Assembly (NCBI GenBank): GCA_958496175.1
Contig: OY292277.1
Location: 24,508,282-24,572,281, forward strand
DNA from: Sisyra terminalis
Lineage: Eukaryota; Arthropoda; Insecta; Neuroptera; Sisyridae
Reading direction: 5' to 3'
Length of the DNA stretch: 64,000 bases
The notes under the pieces were generated by a model. That model saw only the letters and a program-made list of their open reading frames with translations. It was not told the DNA's origin and did no database searches. Positions 35,223 to 48,064 of the stretch are shown here, one piece after another. The translations under genes were made by a program, and so were the position numbers. Position 1 is the first letter of the stretch. Each line of letters begins with the position of its first letter.

Positions 35223-37013
35223 TTAATATTATAAGATACTTATTGAGTCAAATAAATGTAGCACTTATAAATACTCATAAACTTTTAATGTGTGTTGTAA
35301 TATTTATTTAAACATAATGTATATTAACCGTTTAATATCTGTAGCAATAAAAATGGCATTTTTAATTTCATAAGTTTAGTAGTAGCAATAACAGTAGTCT
35401 ATTGTGAAGGGTTCCATCTGCACAGTTAGAAACAATTCAAGTTAAAACTTAGGTTTCAATATAATTATTTTTTTCCAAGTATAAGGTTTGTATAGATTGC
35501 CAAAAAAATCAAGATTATTGCAATAATTTTCTTTGGCGAAATAGACAAAAGTTTTTTTTTTTGAGGAAAAGCTTATATTAGTTGTTTTTTTTTAGAATTT
35601 CCCACTTCATGGTTAAAAAATTAAAAGAAGATCCTATTTTACATTTTTAGCAGCGCATATGTTTTACTACTTACTGATTTAAAATAAAAATTTAAGAAAT
35701 AACTTCTTGTGAAGGTGAATGCCCTTTCATCCCTAAGATATAGTTCAAAATTGATCCTGATATCTGCGGATTGTCGAACAAGACTATCGCTGTTACCATA
35801 AGGGTTGTGTTTGATTTTTTTTAGTTACGAAACCTTAAAAGCTTAAACCATGTTTAAGTAAAACCTTAAACATGGATTTATGCTTCAATAATACAAACCT
35901 ATATTTTTGATAATCTTCTCTGTTATTTATTTTCATTACTTCATCCTCTAATTTTTGGGGGCTTTTCTTGCGAGTTCTTTTGCATTTTATCCTAGATGGA
36001 CTGTTGAATAGCGGCACTATTTTTAGAGCTCCAAGTTCCAATTGGTCAGGCCCGTTTCTGATATAAATCTCATCAAACAATCTATTGGGTTTTAATGAAT
36101 ATTTCCTAGCTCATGTTTAGTTTCTCTTTGTTAATAACCATGAAATATTTTCTTTTAATATTACAGAAACTTTAATAATATTAATGAATAATTATTATTA
36201 TTGAAAATAAGAATAGAGTATTCCAATCTGAAATACCTACCCGAAGCTAGACAGCTCTCAAAAATGGATCACAATTGCACGTGAAACTAAATCCGAAAGA
36301 AAATGTTTTGTATCTAGATTTTTTCAAAATAAAATTCTGACAAGAATACTATTAAATTGATTTACTATCTTTTTTCCCAGGCGAAATTAAAAATTTAAAT
36401 GCTTTGGTGTTTGTATTGGTAATTACTTTAATCTTACTAAGTTTTTAGTTGAAAAAAACCAACACTTTAATGAGAAACTTCCGTTTTTTACAATAATTAT
36501 ATTTTTTTGCAGTTATAATTACACCTTCCTCTATTCAACATTAATAAAATCATAAATATTTTCCAATAACATTTAGGAAATAGTCGAAATAAATTTCGTT
36601 TATCAATTCAAAGGTGAAAGGTTGAAAAATTTGTTTTATTATGGATTTCTATTGCTATTTATGTACAAAATATTTCTATTACCTAATTGCGTACATAGGT
36701 AATCCTCCATTAACAATTTTGATATTCGCTGTTTGCACCTAGATCAATTAAATGTTGATTTTTACAACTCGAGAAATTTGATCTTATGACTTTGTTTTCA
36801 GTAAATTCCATTCTTCTACTGATAATCAATCAAGAATTGAGTTTCGTTGTCATAAATTTAAGATGTGTTACATATTTTTAATTTCTTAGCACTTCTAAAT
36901 TCGTAGTATCAACCCCACTGACTAATAAAGTAGCCGTTAAAATGGAACTCAACCGTAAAGTGAGGATTACCTATATGTTGCAGACTATATTTGTATCTAA
37001 TTTTAAGTAAAAA

Positions 37014-40000
37014 TTAAAGTTTGGTGTTTCTATCTATTTCTGGCACACCATTAATAATAAAATTTTTATTATCCAAACCACCCTGTTTAAGGGGTGCTTT
37101 AGTTGGCATCACAGTCAATTTGCTTTCGGAACCTTCTTTTAAAATTAATTTTTGCAACGCTGACATCGGCATTTCGACAAATAAACATAAAATAAGTCCT
37201 AACATAAATGCAATTACGGCATCACTTAATACTGTTTCAAACTAAAAATGAAAAAAAATCAGTAAAATATTCTAAATAAATTAAAATTAATACTTACGAT
37301 TGTGAAATCAGAAACATAAAATGGTAGAGGTCGAGACCCTTGTTGGGATTTCATATATGATAAATGAACTATGTAGACTGAGAATGTGAGGCGCCCCAAA
37401 AACACAAAAGGGTTCCACAGTAAAAGTGATCGAGCGAACCCTATAAGTATATATTTGGTTTAACAGAAACGTAAGATGTGTTGCCTATAGTTGAATAGTT
37501 CAATATTGTTTATGAATCAAAACTTACATCCTATTTTTAAACTCAGTCCAATAACAAAAAATCCAATTCCAGCTCCCCAAATAATTTTATCGCAACTTTG
37601 ATAAATTGCAGCTCCTATTTTTGGAATGGAATATCCTGAGTAATAAAGTACAGCCATATGCATAACAGAAATAGGACCTCCAAAAGAAAATATCCACCAG
37701 AAAGTTTGAATCTATAAAAAATATTTGTTTTAATAAAAAATATTCAATTAATGGATAATAATATATATAAGTCTTTGAGATTCAATTAAATTTCTTTATT
37801 ACGACGCGTTTCGACAGATTTAAACTGTCATCATCAGGTAATAATACAGAATAATGGCAGTAATAATACATTATTCTGTATTATTACCTGATGATGACAG
37901 TTTAAATCTGTCGAAACGCGTCGTAATAAAGAAATTTAATTGAATCTCAAAGACTTATATATATTATTATCCATTAATTGATTGTGATTCGGAAGTAATA
38001 AAATACTTATCAATGTTAAAAAATATTCAGTTATCAATGTAACAATATAGGCAAACGAATGTTTGTATATTGGCAAAGACAAAAAACAAAGATTGTAAAC
38101 ATATATGGGTGAGTGAAAATCAAATATAATTATCTTTAATTTGAAATAGCTGATTGTTGTCATGGTGTTAAAGCATTTTGATTTTATTCAATTGCCAATT
38201 TTTGTCTTTTTTTAGTTGTGTCAGTGTTGAACTGTGAATATTTCACGGAAAGTTACTAGTTGTAACATAAAATTTAAATTAATTATATGTGTAGATACGG
38301 GATTTACTTAGTTAAAAAGAGGTATGATGGAGATTTCAAAGGACAATTTGTTAGTCTTTGTATTGTTTCGTTTTTTAAGGTTATTTTATTTATTTTGACG
38401 GGTTCCTTATGATTTGTTTTAGGACATATAACACATTACCATTTATTTAAACAAACACACGTTTATTATTACACACTTATTTATTTATTTTAACAATTGT
38501 CGCGATTTATTTCGAACTTTGTAACTTGTATTGGTCGTAATTAACTGTTTGCAATTGTTCTGGGGACAGTTGATCGTGTTATTTATATACCTATTTGCTG
38601 CGTTCTGAAAGATTCCAGATTCTTCCAGGCACGTCTGGTAGATTTGAATGTTTCTATCTCTTTCAACCCCACATTAGAATCTTATGGAGAATATTCTGAA
38701 ACATCTTCCATTTCTCTTCAATCTCATTGTTAGAACATTCGAATGCTTTACGTCCGCAATAGTATGTTACCTTTAGGGAGTATCCATTAATTACGTGAGA
38801 CAATTATGGCTATTTGTCGATCCATCCTCCTCCCTTGGTAAGATTTCGTGAGGTTTTGCTCTACCCTCTGGCCTAATGTCACGAGAGATTTTTATGAGTA
38901 AATATGTGTTTCAACTATATTAGATTTATTTTAAAAAAAAGTTAAAAATATTACGTGTTATTTGTTAAGACCATTCTCTTTCTCACGTGAGATTGTGTGA
39001 GATTTTGCTCGGCACCCCCTCCCCCTAATCGCCTCACGTAATTAATGGATGTCCCCTTATTTGTAATTCTAATGTAAATTTAATAACGATTCTTGTAAAG
39101 AGGTGGTTTTACGAATTCAAAAATTAGAATTTAGTTAAAATAACATAGGAACTTCAGTTATGAATCAAGGCGAGGAGGTAATTACATCTGTTATCCTTTC
39201 TATGAACCTATACCTGTATAAATAGACATTACCTTTTTGGATTGAAGTAAATTATATTGACCCCGATATTTATAAAAAACATATCCACAAATCATTCCAA
39301 TCATATAACATCCTGCGTTTGAATAACCCGAAGTATAAATCAATTTATATGTAAGATTCGTAGCAAAAAAAGTTCGCAAATCTCTGAAAATAATATGAAA
39401 ATTAATCCTAAGTGAACACATTTTGTTTTAATGCTTACTCTGGAAATTGTGGAGTAGTGAGTGGGAGATCATAAACATAGGTAACAATTCCAGGAATCAC
39501 GGCTGCTATTACAAAAGATACTCCTAAAATTATCTTGGTATGCTTTTTCATAACCCAAATCAAACTTAATATAATGAGGGCTACTACATAAAGTTGCGTA
39601 TCTACAGCCAAATACCAACCAATTTGCATACACTAAAAGAAACACGATAAAAGTAATGTTTAGTTCACGGAAATTTAAGGGAGAAAAGAATACTTGGGCA
39701 TCTATTCGATAGTAGTTATTCATATACAATAAATTGGACCATCCATTATTTCTGCAGTTGTTTCTTTCGGTTCCAACCATTTTTTCCCAGGCAGGTCCTG
39801 AGCCTAGATAGTACATTGCCGAAACTTCAAAGCATATAATAATCGCATAGCAAACAGAGAGCCTAAAACATTATAAAAAAATTAAGCCTTATTTTACAGT
39901 AAAAAAAGTTTATAGTTTTATACCTTATATATCTGCTTATAAGAGCAATCCAAATATATTTCATTTGGAATTTTTCTTTTTCCATTAGTTTAAAAAACGA

Positions 40001-43000
40001 AAAAGAAAGTATGAAAGCACTAAGGAAGAAGAAGGTTTGTACTAATAAGTTTCCATGGATAAGAAACATAGTCATTGGCTTCGAATATGTTTCTTCTAAG
40101 TATTTTGGATTGTGTAAGGCAATGTTGAATGTGTTTAAGCAGGTATGACCAATAATTACTCCCATTATTGTAAGAAATCTGATCGATTGAATGTGTCGTA
40201 AGTCCATCGCATCTTGACTTTTATTAGTTGAACGAAGTCGACGCCAATTTTTCGATATCGAAAAACAGGCACAAATAATTCGAACTAAAGAGACAAAAAA
40301 AAGTATAAAAATGTTCTTTTTTTTTGTGATAATAGCAAATAAAGTGGAATTATTAATAGGCAGATTTGGATTGTACTTTTCAAAAGTCCAAGTAGGATTC
40401 ATCCCAAAGGTCAAAGAAAGCCTACATTCGGGTGGTGTGAAATCAATAATTAAAGCTTATACGCAAAAATATGTATTACAGAGATTAGTTTATTGCTTTG
40501 TTGTTTTAGCATACTTAAGATTAAAGAACATATGGGGCAAAAACCTGCCAATCACTATATGAGATTATGGATGCATTTTTTGATGCTTCTTGATGAAACT
40601 TGATTCAAAATAATGTCAATACTTTTAGCTTCAGCAAAATAGAGATTATTTTAAATAGCCATTTTGTCTAAGGTTCAATTCCAGTATAAATAACAATAAT
40701 GTGAATTTAAGATTTGACACACAACCTAAGTCAAATATACTTATATAATGACATCCTAGGTCTAAAGTGATTATCTTTTGTATTTGTATATTTTATGTAT
40801 ATTTTATTTGATTAATATTTGATTATATTTGTATGAAGCAATAGTAATCTGTAGATGTCTGTTTGACAGAATTTTGAAGTACGTAGCTGAACAACTGTGG
40901 ACTGATGTTTTTCAGTTAGCTGTTAGGCTTGTTATAAAAACACATTCTTGGAAGGCTAAAATCGTTTTACAGTTTTAATTTTTAATTTTACAGTTTTTAA
41001 TTGACGATCGTTTAGACATTGTTGAGATTAGTTTGTAATAATATTATTATTATATGTAAAGTATGCTTATGTATGTTGTTAATTATTATAATATTTTTCA
41101 GATCTTGATAGTCTTAATAATAAAGACGAAACGTTGCAGATCAATAATTGTTGAAATTAATTTAACTTTAATTCCAATTACCCGTGATGCTGATATTATT
41201 ATTATTATTATAAATAGCTTCTTAAATTTAAAAAAAAAACAATTTTTGCATTTGCCTATTGGTCGCTGAAGGGTTAAGGTAACCGTTCCAAAACTGGTAG
41301 GTGCTGAGTTCGATACTCAAATAAATTTTCAATATTTCTCGATACAGTTTTTACCCATTATCCTTTTATCCCCTTTATCCCGTTGCCCCTTGAGTCGCTA
41401 AAAATCCTGTTAGTGATAAAGCGACGATAAATAACAACAACAAAAAATGTTTGCATTAAAAAACGTTGAAACACGTTTGGTTTATAGCAAAATTACAGTA
41501 GACGACTAACTATAGAAACTAAGAAAAAAAATATTGGGGTCAAAGGTCTCAAAATCATTATGAAAATTTTCTATTAAAATATTTTTAAAACATACAGCAA
41601 CAATTCATTGTAGTGGTTGGTATTTTTCAACCTTAGAACTTCTTGTTTCATTGGTTTAAAAATTAATTTAAAAATGATTGTTTTGGAAAAATGGGTCTCT
41701 TTTTTAAAAGCCTATAGTTTAACGGCCATTTTAAACCAAGTTTCATTAAGTTTTAACGACATACATTTCTATCTCACATGCTCTTAATAGGTTTTAATGC
41801 AAAATAAGTTACTAGACGATGAGTCTACTGGAGGCCGAGGGGTTAAGGTGGCCGCTTCAAAGCTGGTAGGTTAAGCCGATCCTCCTATCGAGAAAATTTT
41901 CAATATCTCTTGATTTACGGTTTTTTATAAACCCTAGAGTCGCTAAAATCTTTGCAGTTTAAAGAGACGATAAATAAATCAAAAAAGAAGTCACTAGACC
42001 TTATTCATCAAACTCATCATGAACTATGGATTACACTTTTGGAAATTGACAATGTAAGGATCTATTGTTATCTAGGGTATCTATCATTTTAACTTTTTTC
42101 AATAAGTCAAAAAACTAAAGGACACTATTCCTATCTTTCAGAATATATATCTAAGTGTTACTGCTAAGGCTCTTTAAAACATAAAAATATAGTTTGGTAT
42201 AAAGTTTGAAGAAAAATAGCTTTAAATATAATTTTCGATTATTTTTATTGTTTAATTTTAGTTTCAATTTCGAATTTAAGTCTTAGTAAGCAATAAATTT
42301 TCTTGATTAAGTTTGTATAGAAGTTGAAATAAATAATGAAACGTTCTATTACAAGAAATTAGTAAATCAGTGCTTTCCAAAGTGTATCGAGCGCCCCCCA
42401 AAGGGCTCGCGAGACTATTACACGGGGGGCCTGTCTTAAGTAAGGCTTTTAGTGTTTATTAAAATTAATATTATTTATGATCAATATTTGATGTATATCT
42501 AATATTTATATAAAATTTAGTTCATTATTTTGTAGCCAATTAAATAAATTACAAGATCAGATGAGTATTCATTAAGTTTGATTATCACGAAAATAGAGGA
42601 AATTATTTTTTTTTATGGAAAGAAGAGGCCCAGGCACAAAAAATTTGAGTCACTGTAAAAAATTGAATATATTTCCCACCCTTACCTTTAAGAAATAAAA
42701 TATATTTCCTACCCTTATCTTTAAGATTAATTTGAACATTATTGGAACAAATTTGACTCGAATATAATTTTATGAAATGGAATAATCAATTAGCAGAACT
42801 AAAAACAAATGAAAATATTTATTTTTATAAGCAAATTTATATTTACTTGCAGATTTCGGCTTTTCATCTTGTGAATCTTGTCCACTTTTTATACGATCAT
42901 AAATTGAAGCTCCGATGACAAATAGAATGAGAAATACTAAAAATCCTCTGTATACTTTCAATTAATATTTAAATTTCATACTTATTAGCTTAATGGCAAT

Positions 43001-46000
43001 CAAAACTTACGATCCTGCAATATCCAAAGTGTCCATTTTTTTATCGAATTTGTTGCAAAATTTATTAACTAATTCAACTTGTAGCCCATCTTTGAGGAAC
43101 TTTTCGTTAAGCATTTGTCGTACTGAATTGGAATAGTTTTTACTTTCCCACTTAGGCGAATTTAAACAAACACCTCGATAAAGAATGTGATGCCGGAAAC
43201 TTCGAGGATCCATATTCACTTTCTAAAAAAGAAATACTTAAAAATATATTTATTTTATTTACTGGAGATATTCAACACACATATGATAGCAAGTATACAA
43301 AACTTTACTTTAGAACGAACTTATCATAAAGTGTCAATTTTGCTTTAAATTTACTAACATTTTCTCTAAATAAAGGAATGTCCTTTTATGGATATAAAAG
43401 GTAAACCAATTTGTAAACACGAAGGCTCAATCACCTAGAACTCAATATACATAATATCTATCCCAAATTATTTATACTTTAAGTTAAAGAATTTAATAAT
43501 TTTCTATGACTGTTTTTGGTAGTGCGAATGATTTTTCTTTTAAAAAATTAGCATTATTAAGTTAAAGAAATTTTTTTATTAATTAAATCGTAGGCAGTAA
43601 TTTGAAAAACATTCGAAACATATTTCAACATTTGAATTAACCTAAATGGAAAAAATACAAATTAAAATTAAAAACTGCATAAAGACAATAATGGCACACA
43701 GTTAGGGATGCAAACGATATGTTGATTTCTTCAAACATCGATATATCGTTTATAAATATCGATGTTTTAACATCGATGATGAAACTTAAAACATCGATGA
43801 TACATCGTTCTTTAGGAGCGATGGTTTTGGAACGATATTTTATCAGTGTCATTATCTGTCCCGTCCATGATTTATAACTATACACATAAACAAATAACAT
43901 TTTCAGTTACAAGCATAAATTTGTGAACTCCGTCAGTTTTGGAATTATAACTTAAGGGTCGTTTAAGATAAGGTATATTGCAATCTAATTTAACGACGTT
44001 AGATTATAAACTGATAAAGCTCAAAATTTTATGGTGTATTATTATTAATAAAAGATCAAAAAAGCAAAATATCGTTCATTTAGCACTGATGTTGAACTTT
44101 TAAAAATATCGATTTTGTAATATCGATGTTTTTTAAGAAGAATGTTGCATATCTAGTTGTAGCCAAAATTCAAAAATTTAAAGGGCTTAAGAATACTGTA
44201 TTTTTGTCTTATGGTTTATATACTTTTGCTCATATACATACAGTGGATGCATGGAATGCAGCAGTTTGTTTATAAAATAATATACGCAAAAACATAGAAA
44301 TGAAAAATTTAAAGTATAGTATGCTTATTCAATGCTATTTTATGCTATATTAAATAATATACAATATTAATTATAGCTACCTATAAGCTCAGTGCCTATG
44401 TAAATGAGTCCAAACTAAAGAGCTTCACTAGATAATAGTTTACTAAGGAAAAACTAAAATTTTATAAAAGTCCTATAATTTTAAGTATAAAAAGCGTAAA
44501 GATGATATCTAAAAAAAATAAAAAAAATAATCAAAACTCAATCCGCTCAAAAAGCCGGAAAACTTACAAAAGAAAATAAACACTAAAATTAAATTGGTGG
44601 AGTTTGAAAAATATGGCTAAAATTATCAGACTACTATTGACATCTAAATTTTAATATTTTTTAAATTACATATACTTTTTTATCGAAATCTAAGAAAAAT
44701 TGAAAATACCTATAAATGGATTTTCACCAAATTTATGGTAACCAAATTTGGGACTGAACATATTAAATAACATAATGTTATATATTAGGACAAGATTGTA
44801 ATAAAGTTGCATTATTTTGTTGAAGAAATGTTGTTTAACAATAAACATATAAAGCCTACTAGTGACCGAGTGGTCAAGGAGGTCGCTCCAAAAATGGTAG
44901 GTATTGGAATCAAATCTCGATCGAGAAAATTTTCGATATTTGTCGATTTACGAATTTTTATTAACACTAGAGTCGCTAAAGACCTGGTAGTTACAAAGCG
45001 ACCCGTTTTACGGTAAATTTTTAGTTAAATATAGTATTTAAACTACGTTTTCTGAACCATTAAAATTTTCATGTCTATTATCAATAGAAAGGCAGTCACT
45101 TGTATTGAAAGATTGTTTTGGATCTATGGCATTTCGAAAAATAATTTCTTGCATCCAAATTCAAGTTGTCTTTTGGATATGCATTACATAAATTTAAGTA
45201 AAAGAAAACGGTACATTCCAGAAAATAAGCAGAAATTATTAAAAAACATACAATAAGTTCAATTGAATATAATGGCTGTTAGAAATATAATTTGATGAAC
45301 CTAAAAATAAAGTTTTTGTTTACATATTTTAATGTATAAAAGGTGAAATATATATAGGATTGGGATTTATTCATTATACTCCTGTAATTTTTTCAATTTG
45401 TCAAAAGTTTTCTTAAGTAGTAATCTCCATCATTTTTCAAAAGTGGAAAATTATTTTTTGGATACAAGTACCTTTTATACCAGTTACTAGCAGGCAATGT
45501 CTATTTTGCTTTTAGAACAAATCGGCAACAAATAAGCTATAATGAAAATTTAGCGACACCAAAGAAAATTAGACAATGCCAGAATTGAATTAGTAACAAA
45601 TTCGTTGACAAATTCGCGAATTGAATTTAAAACAAAATATAAAATGAGATTGTCACTAGATAGTAGCTTGCATAAAAGCTACTTGAACCAAGAAATTTAT
45701 TTGTTATATCGTTTATTTTATTGATGATCCGTTATAAATGGAAAAAAAAGTAATTCCCCTACAAGGCTAATACAATGACAAACTATTACAGATGAAAATA
45801 TAAAATAATATATAAAAAATATATAAAATAAATATATGAAAATTATAATATTTTTCAAAAAAGTTACTGAAATTTAACTAAAGAAAAATGAAGTACAATA
45901 TAATTAGTGTACAAAATTACTTCCCAAATAAATTCTCTACAATTATTCGATAAAGCCAGTAATAAGGTGACGAAACGTCACAAATTGGTAATACTTTGGT

Positions 46001-48064
46001 TGAACTACCAAAAATATTCCAATTCCTATGCAATAACATCGTAGTTTCTTGATTTTTTTTTGAACAATAAACATTGTTGGTTGTATCTTTATTCCAATTA
46101 CTTACGATTTGGATCATTTTATTATTTGGTCGTTACTAATTGTAAGGCGAATCATAATGTTAAGGCTATTGGTTTCATAAACCTATGCAATCTCGAAGAA
46201 TCTTCAGATGAAGCATAAGAAGTAGCATTTTTCACAATTAAATGTTATCTTTGGCCTCTAAATAATCATTGAAGGGATCAATCTTTGCATTTGATCCATA
46301 AATTCACCTTTAAACCGGCCTGAAATCCTTGATATGGATTAATTTCATTTTCATTAAAACAATGCAATTGTCGTTTACATGTTGTTTACAGGTGTTTTTT
46401 GTTTCTTTACTTTTAATGAAAAAATATAGAGAATTAAAAAACAATTTTTATAAAAAAAAAATTTTTTTTTAATCGACAAAAAAAAACAGGAGATTCTCAG
46501 TTCAAAATGTATTTTTTATATTTATGAACAGCAAAAATTCTTCACAGTATTGTCTGATCATAATATTTTTTTTATTTAATATAACAACAATATATTGGAT
46601 ATAGATTCCTATAAATTTAAAAATTCAAACCGCCTTCTAAGGGCAGAAAAGTAGGGCTTGACTAATGGCTTGTAAACTAAATTTGGAATAAAATTCGTCA
46701 TTATTACCTATCTTAATTGTAAACATATTTCCTAATACTAATATGAAATTACTTTTAATATTTTTGCAATGCAGAAAATCATCATTTTGAACACTCACCA
46801 AAGGTTCCCGAAAAATTTCTGTAAAAAAGAGGTCCTCTCTTTTGATTTTTTAATTTTCTAAGGACAAATTTCCCTAAACCTTCACAAGTTTTCCAGAAAA
46901 TAGAAGAAAAGTTTGTTAGAATCCTCTGATATTTTAATACATCCCTTTTGCCGACAAAACACGATGTTAACGTACCATGCTTCAGTATATGTATGCCAAT
47001 ATAAGTATTCCCAAATCGGATAGAATTTCCAGAAAAACTATAATCACTAAGTAAATTTTAACTAATTGAAGCCAATCGAAAATGCTTTTCGAGCTTTTGA
47101 CCAATTTGAACAAAAATGTACATTTGAAAAGGTAGTCTTAGTTAAAATCATATTAGTTGGAAAATTCGGAAAAATCAGGGTGCATTTTTCCTGACTCATG
47201 TATCGAGTGGCGTATCAAAATTTCGAGCGTATTTCAAGTATCTCGATAGAAAAAACAATAAAAACCCAATATATTCTAATAATCGAAAAGTTGAAAAAAA
47301 ATCAGAAATAACAGTTTTTGACACTAACGGCTTTCCTCTATTACGGTAAAATTTTATATGAAAAATAAATGTCTCTATTTGTTTGCGAGTAAAAGTTTTA
47401 CTATACTTTGTGGAAAAAATATTATATTCAATCTTTTTTTATTAAATATTTTTACACGTAAGTAACCGGAAATCTGTCAAAATAACGGAAAAATAACTGT
47501 CAGAAAATATAGTAGTTGAGATTATTTACAAAAAAAAAAAAAAAATAGATTATAATTTTATCATATAATTATTTTATAATAAAATTATACTGTAAAATGT
47601 TATTATAATTTATATTATAAATTTTGTAAATTTATTTACAGAAAAGAATGCCAAAAATTTCAGTTCCTTAAGAATTGTGAATCCTTGTATCTTAAATTTA
47701 ATCCTACATCTTAAATTTATCCACATAGACATCAAAAGGTACCTAATTAGATTACTCACTTGAATAATATCCCAAACTTCCGACACATTTTTTTCATCAA
47801 TTGGCCGAACGTTCATTTCAATAATACAATATTGTAACGGAGGCCCTTTTAACTTACACATTTCAAAATTATCAATTTCAAATAAATTTGGCATTTTATA
47901 GTAATCAAATTCTGCAACGAAAAAAATTTTTAGTTACGAATTTCAATGCCTATATTTTTAAACTAAATTGCACCATTAACTTGAGGATACTGGCACTGGC
48001 CTAATCGAAATAAACACACAAAAAACAAAATTAACTTTAAATTTCGATACATTTTCGGTATCAT
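37014..48064 (-). CDS. NRF-6-like membrane acyltransferase (661 aa)
   Basis: Nose-resistant-to-fluoxetine proteins are multipass acyltransferase-3 family proteins of invertebrates, linked in C. elegans to lipid/yolk transport and drug uptake. Exons, in transcript order: 48064-47974, 47911-47760, 43222-43011, 42947-42847, 40284-39924, 39862-39694, 39632-39439, 39383-39233, 37711-37528, 37440-37298 and 37241-37014. They total 1986 nt and all phases match. The start MIPKMYRN opens a signal peptide. A cysteine-containing extracellular NRF region follows, then a first membrane segment (FLVFLILFVIGASIY), the acyltransferase His in VIIGHTC (about 232), YLGSGPAW, WYLAVDTQLY and about ten further hydrophobic segments. 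The N-terminal extracellular region is shorter than usual. Intron 2 (4.5 kb) and intron 4 (2.6 kb) hold SINEs and MITEs; intron 8 holds a foldback element and a Harbinger-like MITE. Confidence 0.92.
37748..38020. mobile_element. Foldback element, copy 1 (acyltransferase intron 8)
   Basis: Two almost perfect inverted arms of about 115 bp (37748-37861 and 37863-37980) are followed by a tail (gtgattcggaagtaataaaa) also present after the second copy at 50.8 kb. Each arm carries gacgcgtttcgacag, a hairpin and tcatcatcagg. In the outward sense this reads CTGATGA, one base, GACAG, loop, CTGTC, GAAAC. No coding capacity. Confidence 0.85.
38776..39056. mobile_element. PIF/Harbinger-like MITE
   Basis: Inverted ends GGGAGTATCCATTAATTACG and CGTAATTAATGGATGTCCCC enclose about 280 bp, with TTA on both sides. 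A 3-bp TTA duplication suits PIF/Harbinger. It lies in intron 8 of the acyltransferase gene. Confidence 0.6.
41255..41445 (+). mobile_element. tRNA-derived SINE, copy 1
   Basis: The head has A-box-like ggtcgctgaagggttaagg and B-box-like gagttcgatactc. The body has gagtcgctaaaaatcctg, and the tail is gcgacgataaataacaacaa. Intron 4 of the acyltransferase gene. Confidence 0.75.
41825..41985 (+). mobile_element. tRNA-derived SINE, copy 2
   Basis: Head ggccgaggggttaaggtgg, middle gagaaaattttcaatatct, then agagtcgctaaaatctttg and the tail gacgataaataaatc, in the same order as the other copies and the same orientation. The B box is degenerate. Confidence 0.75.
42368..42655. mobile_element. hAT MITE (288 bp)
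   Basis: It begins CAGTGCTTTCCAAAG and ends TTTGAGTCACTG. The flanks tagtaaat and taaaaaat could be a decayed 8-bp duplication. Just inside the left end is a GC-rich palindrome-like stretch (gcgccccccaaagggctcg). No coding capacity. Confidence 0.6.
43703..44156. mobile_element. hAT-like element with ATCGAT subterminal repeats
   Basis: The inverted ends TAGGGATGCAAACGA and (inverted) TAGATATGCAACATTC enclose many copies of aacatcgat/atcgatgtt near both ends, a pattern typical of transposase-binding subterminal repeats. No clear target duplication and no coding capacity. Intron 2 of the acyltransferase gene. Confidence 0.5.
44855..45005 (+). mobile_element. tRNA-derived SINE, copy 3
   Basis: The best-preserved A box, gtgaccgagtggtcaagg, is followed by gtcgctccaaaaatggtagg, then tcgagaaaattttcgatatt and agagtcgctaaagacctgg, ending at aaagcgaccc. 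Intron 2 of the acyltransferase gene. Confidence 0.75.

Larger units (their letters stand above)
32118..37013. other. Intergenic spacer, second Kazal gene to NRF-6-like gene
   Basis: No supported gene. It holds a decayed mariner-type transposase piece (about 33465-33540) and a small CCCTGTT-ended element (35104-35222). An 81-codon minus frame at 35835-36080 has no recognisable family and no splice context. Confidence 0.6.

Noticed and set aside
35835..36080. 81-codon basic minus-strand protein
   Set aside because: No recognised family, no promoter or splice context; possible transposon debris but unsupported.
37856..37925. Canonical hammerhead ribozyme in the foldback element
   Set aside because: An unpaired base separates CTGATGA from stem II, so the strict core is not met; kept only as a motif to test.
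40285..40414. N-terminal extension of the acyltransferase exon (open frame to 40414)
   Set aside because: A CTCTTTAG acceptor at 40285 joins in phase with the upstream exon, and the extension is polypyrimidine-rich intron read-through.
44855..45005. A functional tRNA gene
   Set aside because: The A-box-like head is present, but no cloverleaf closes and the SINE body and tail follow.
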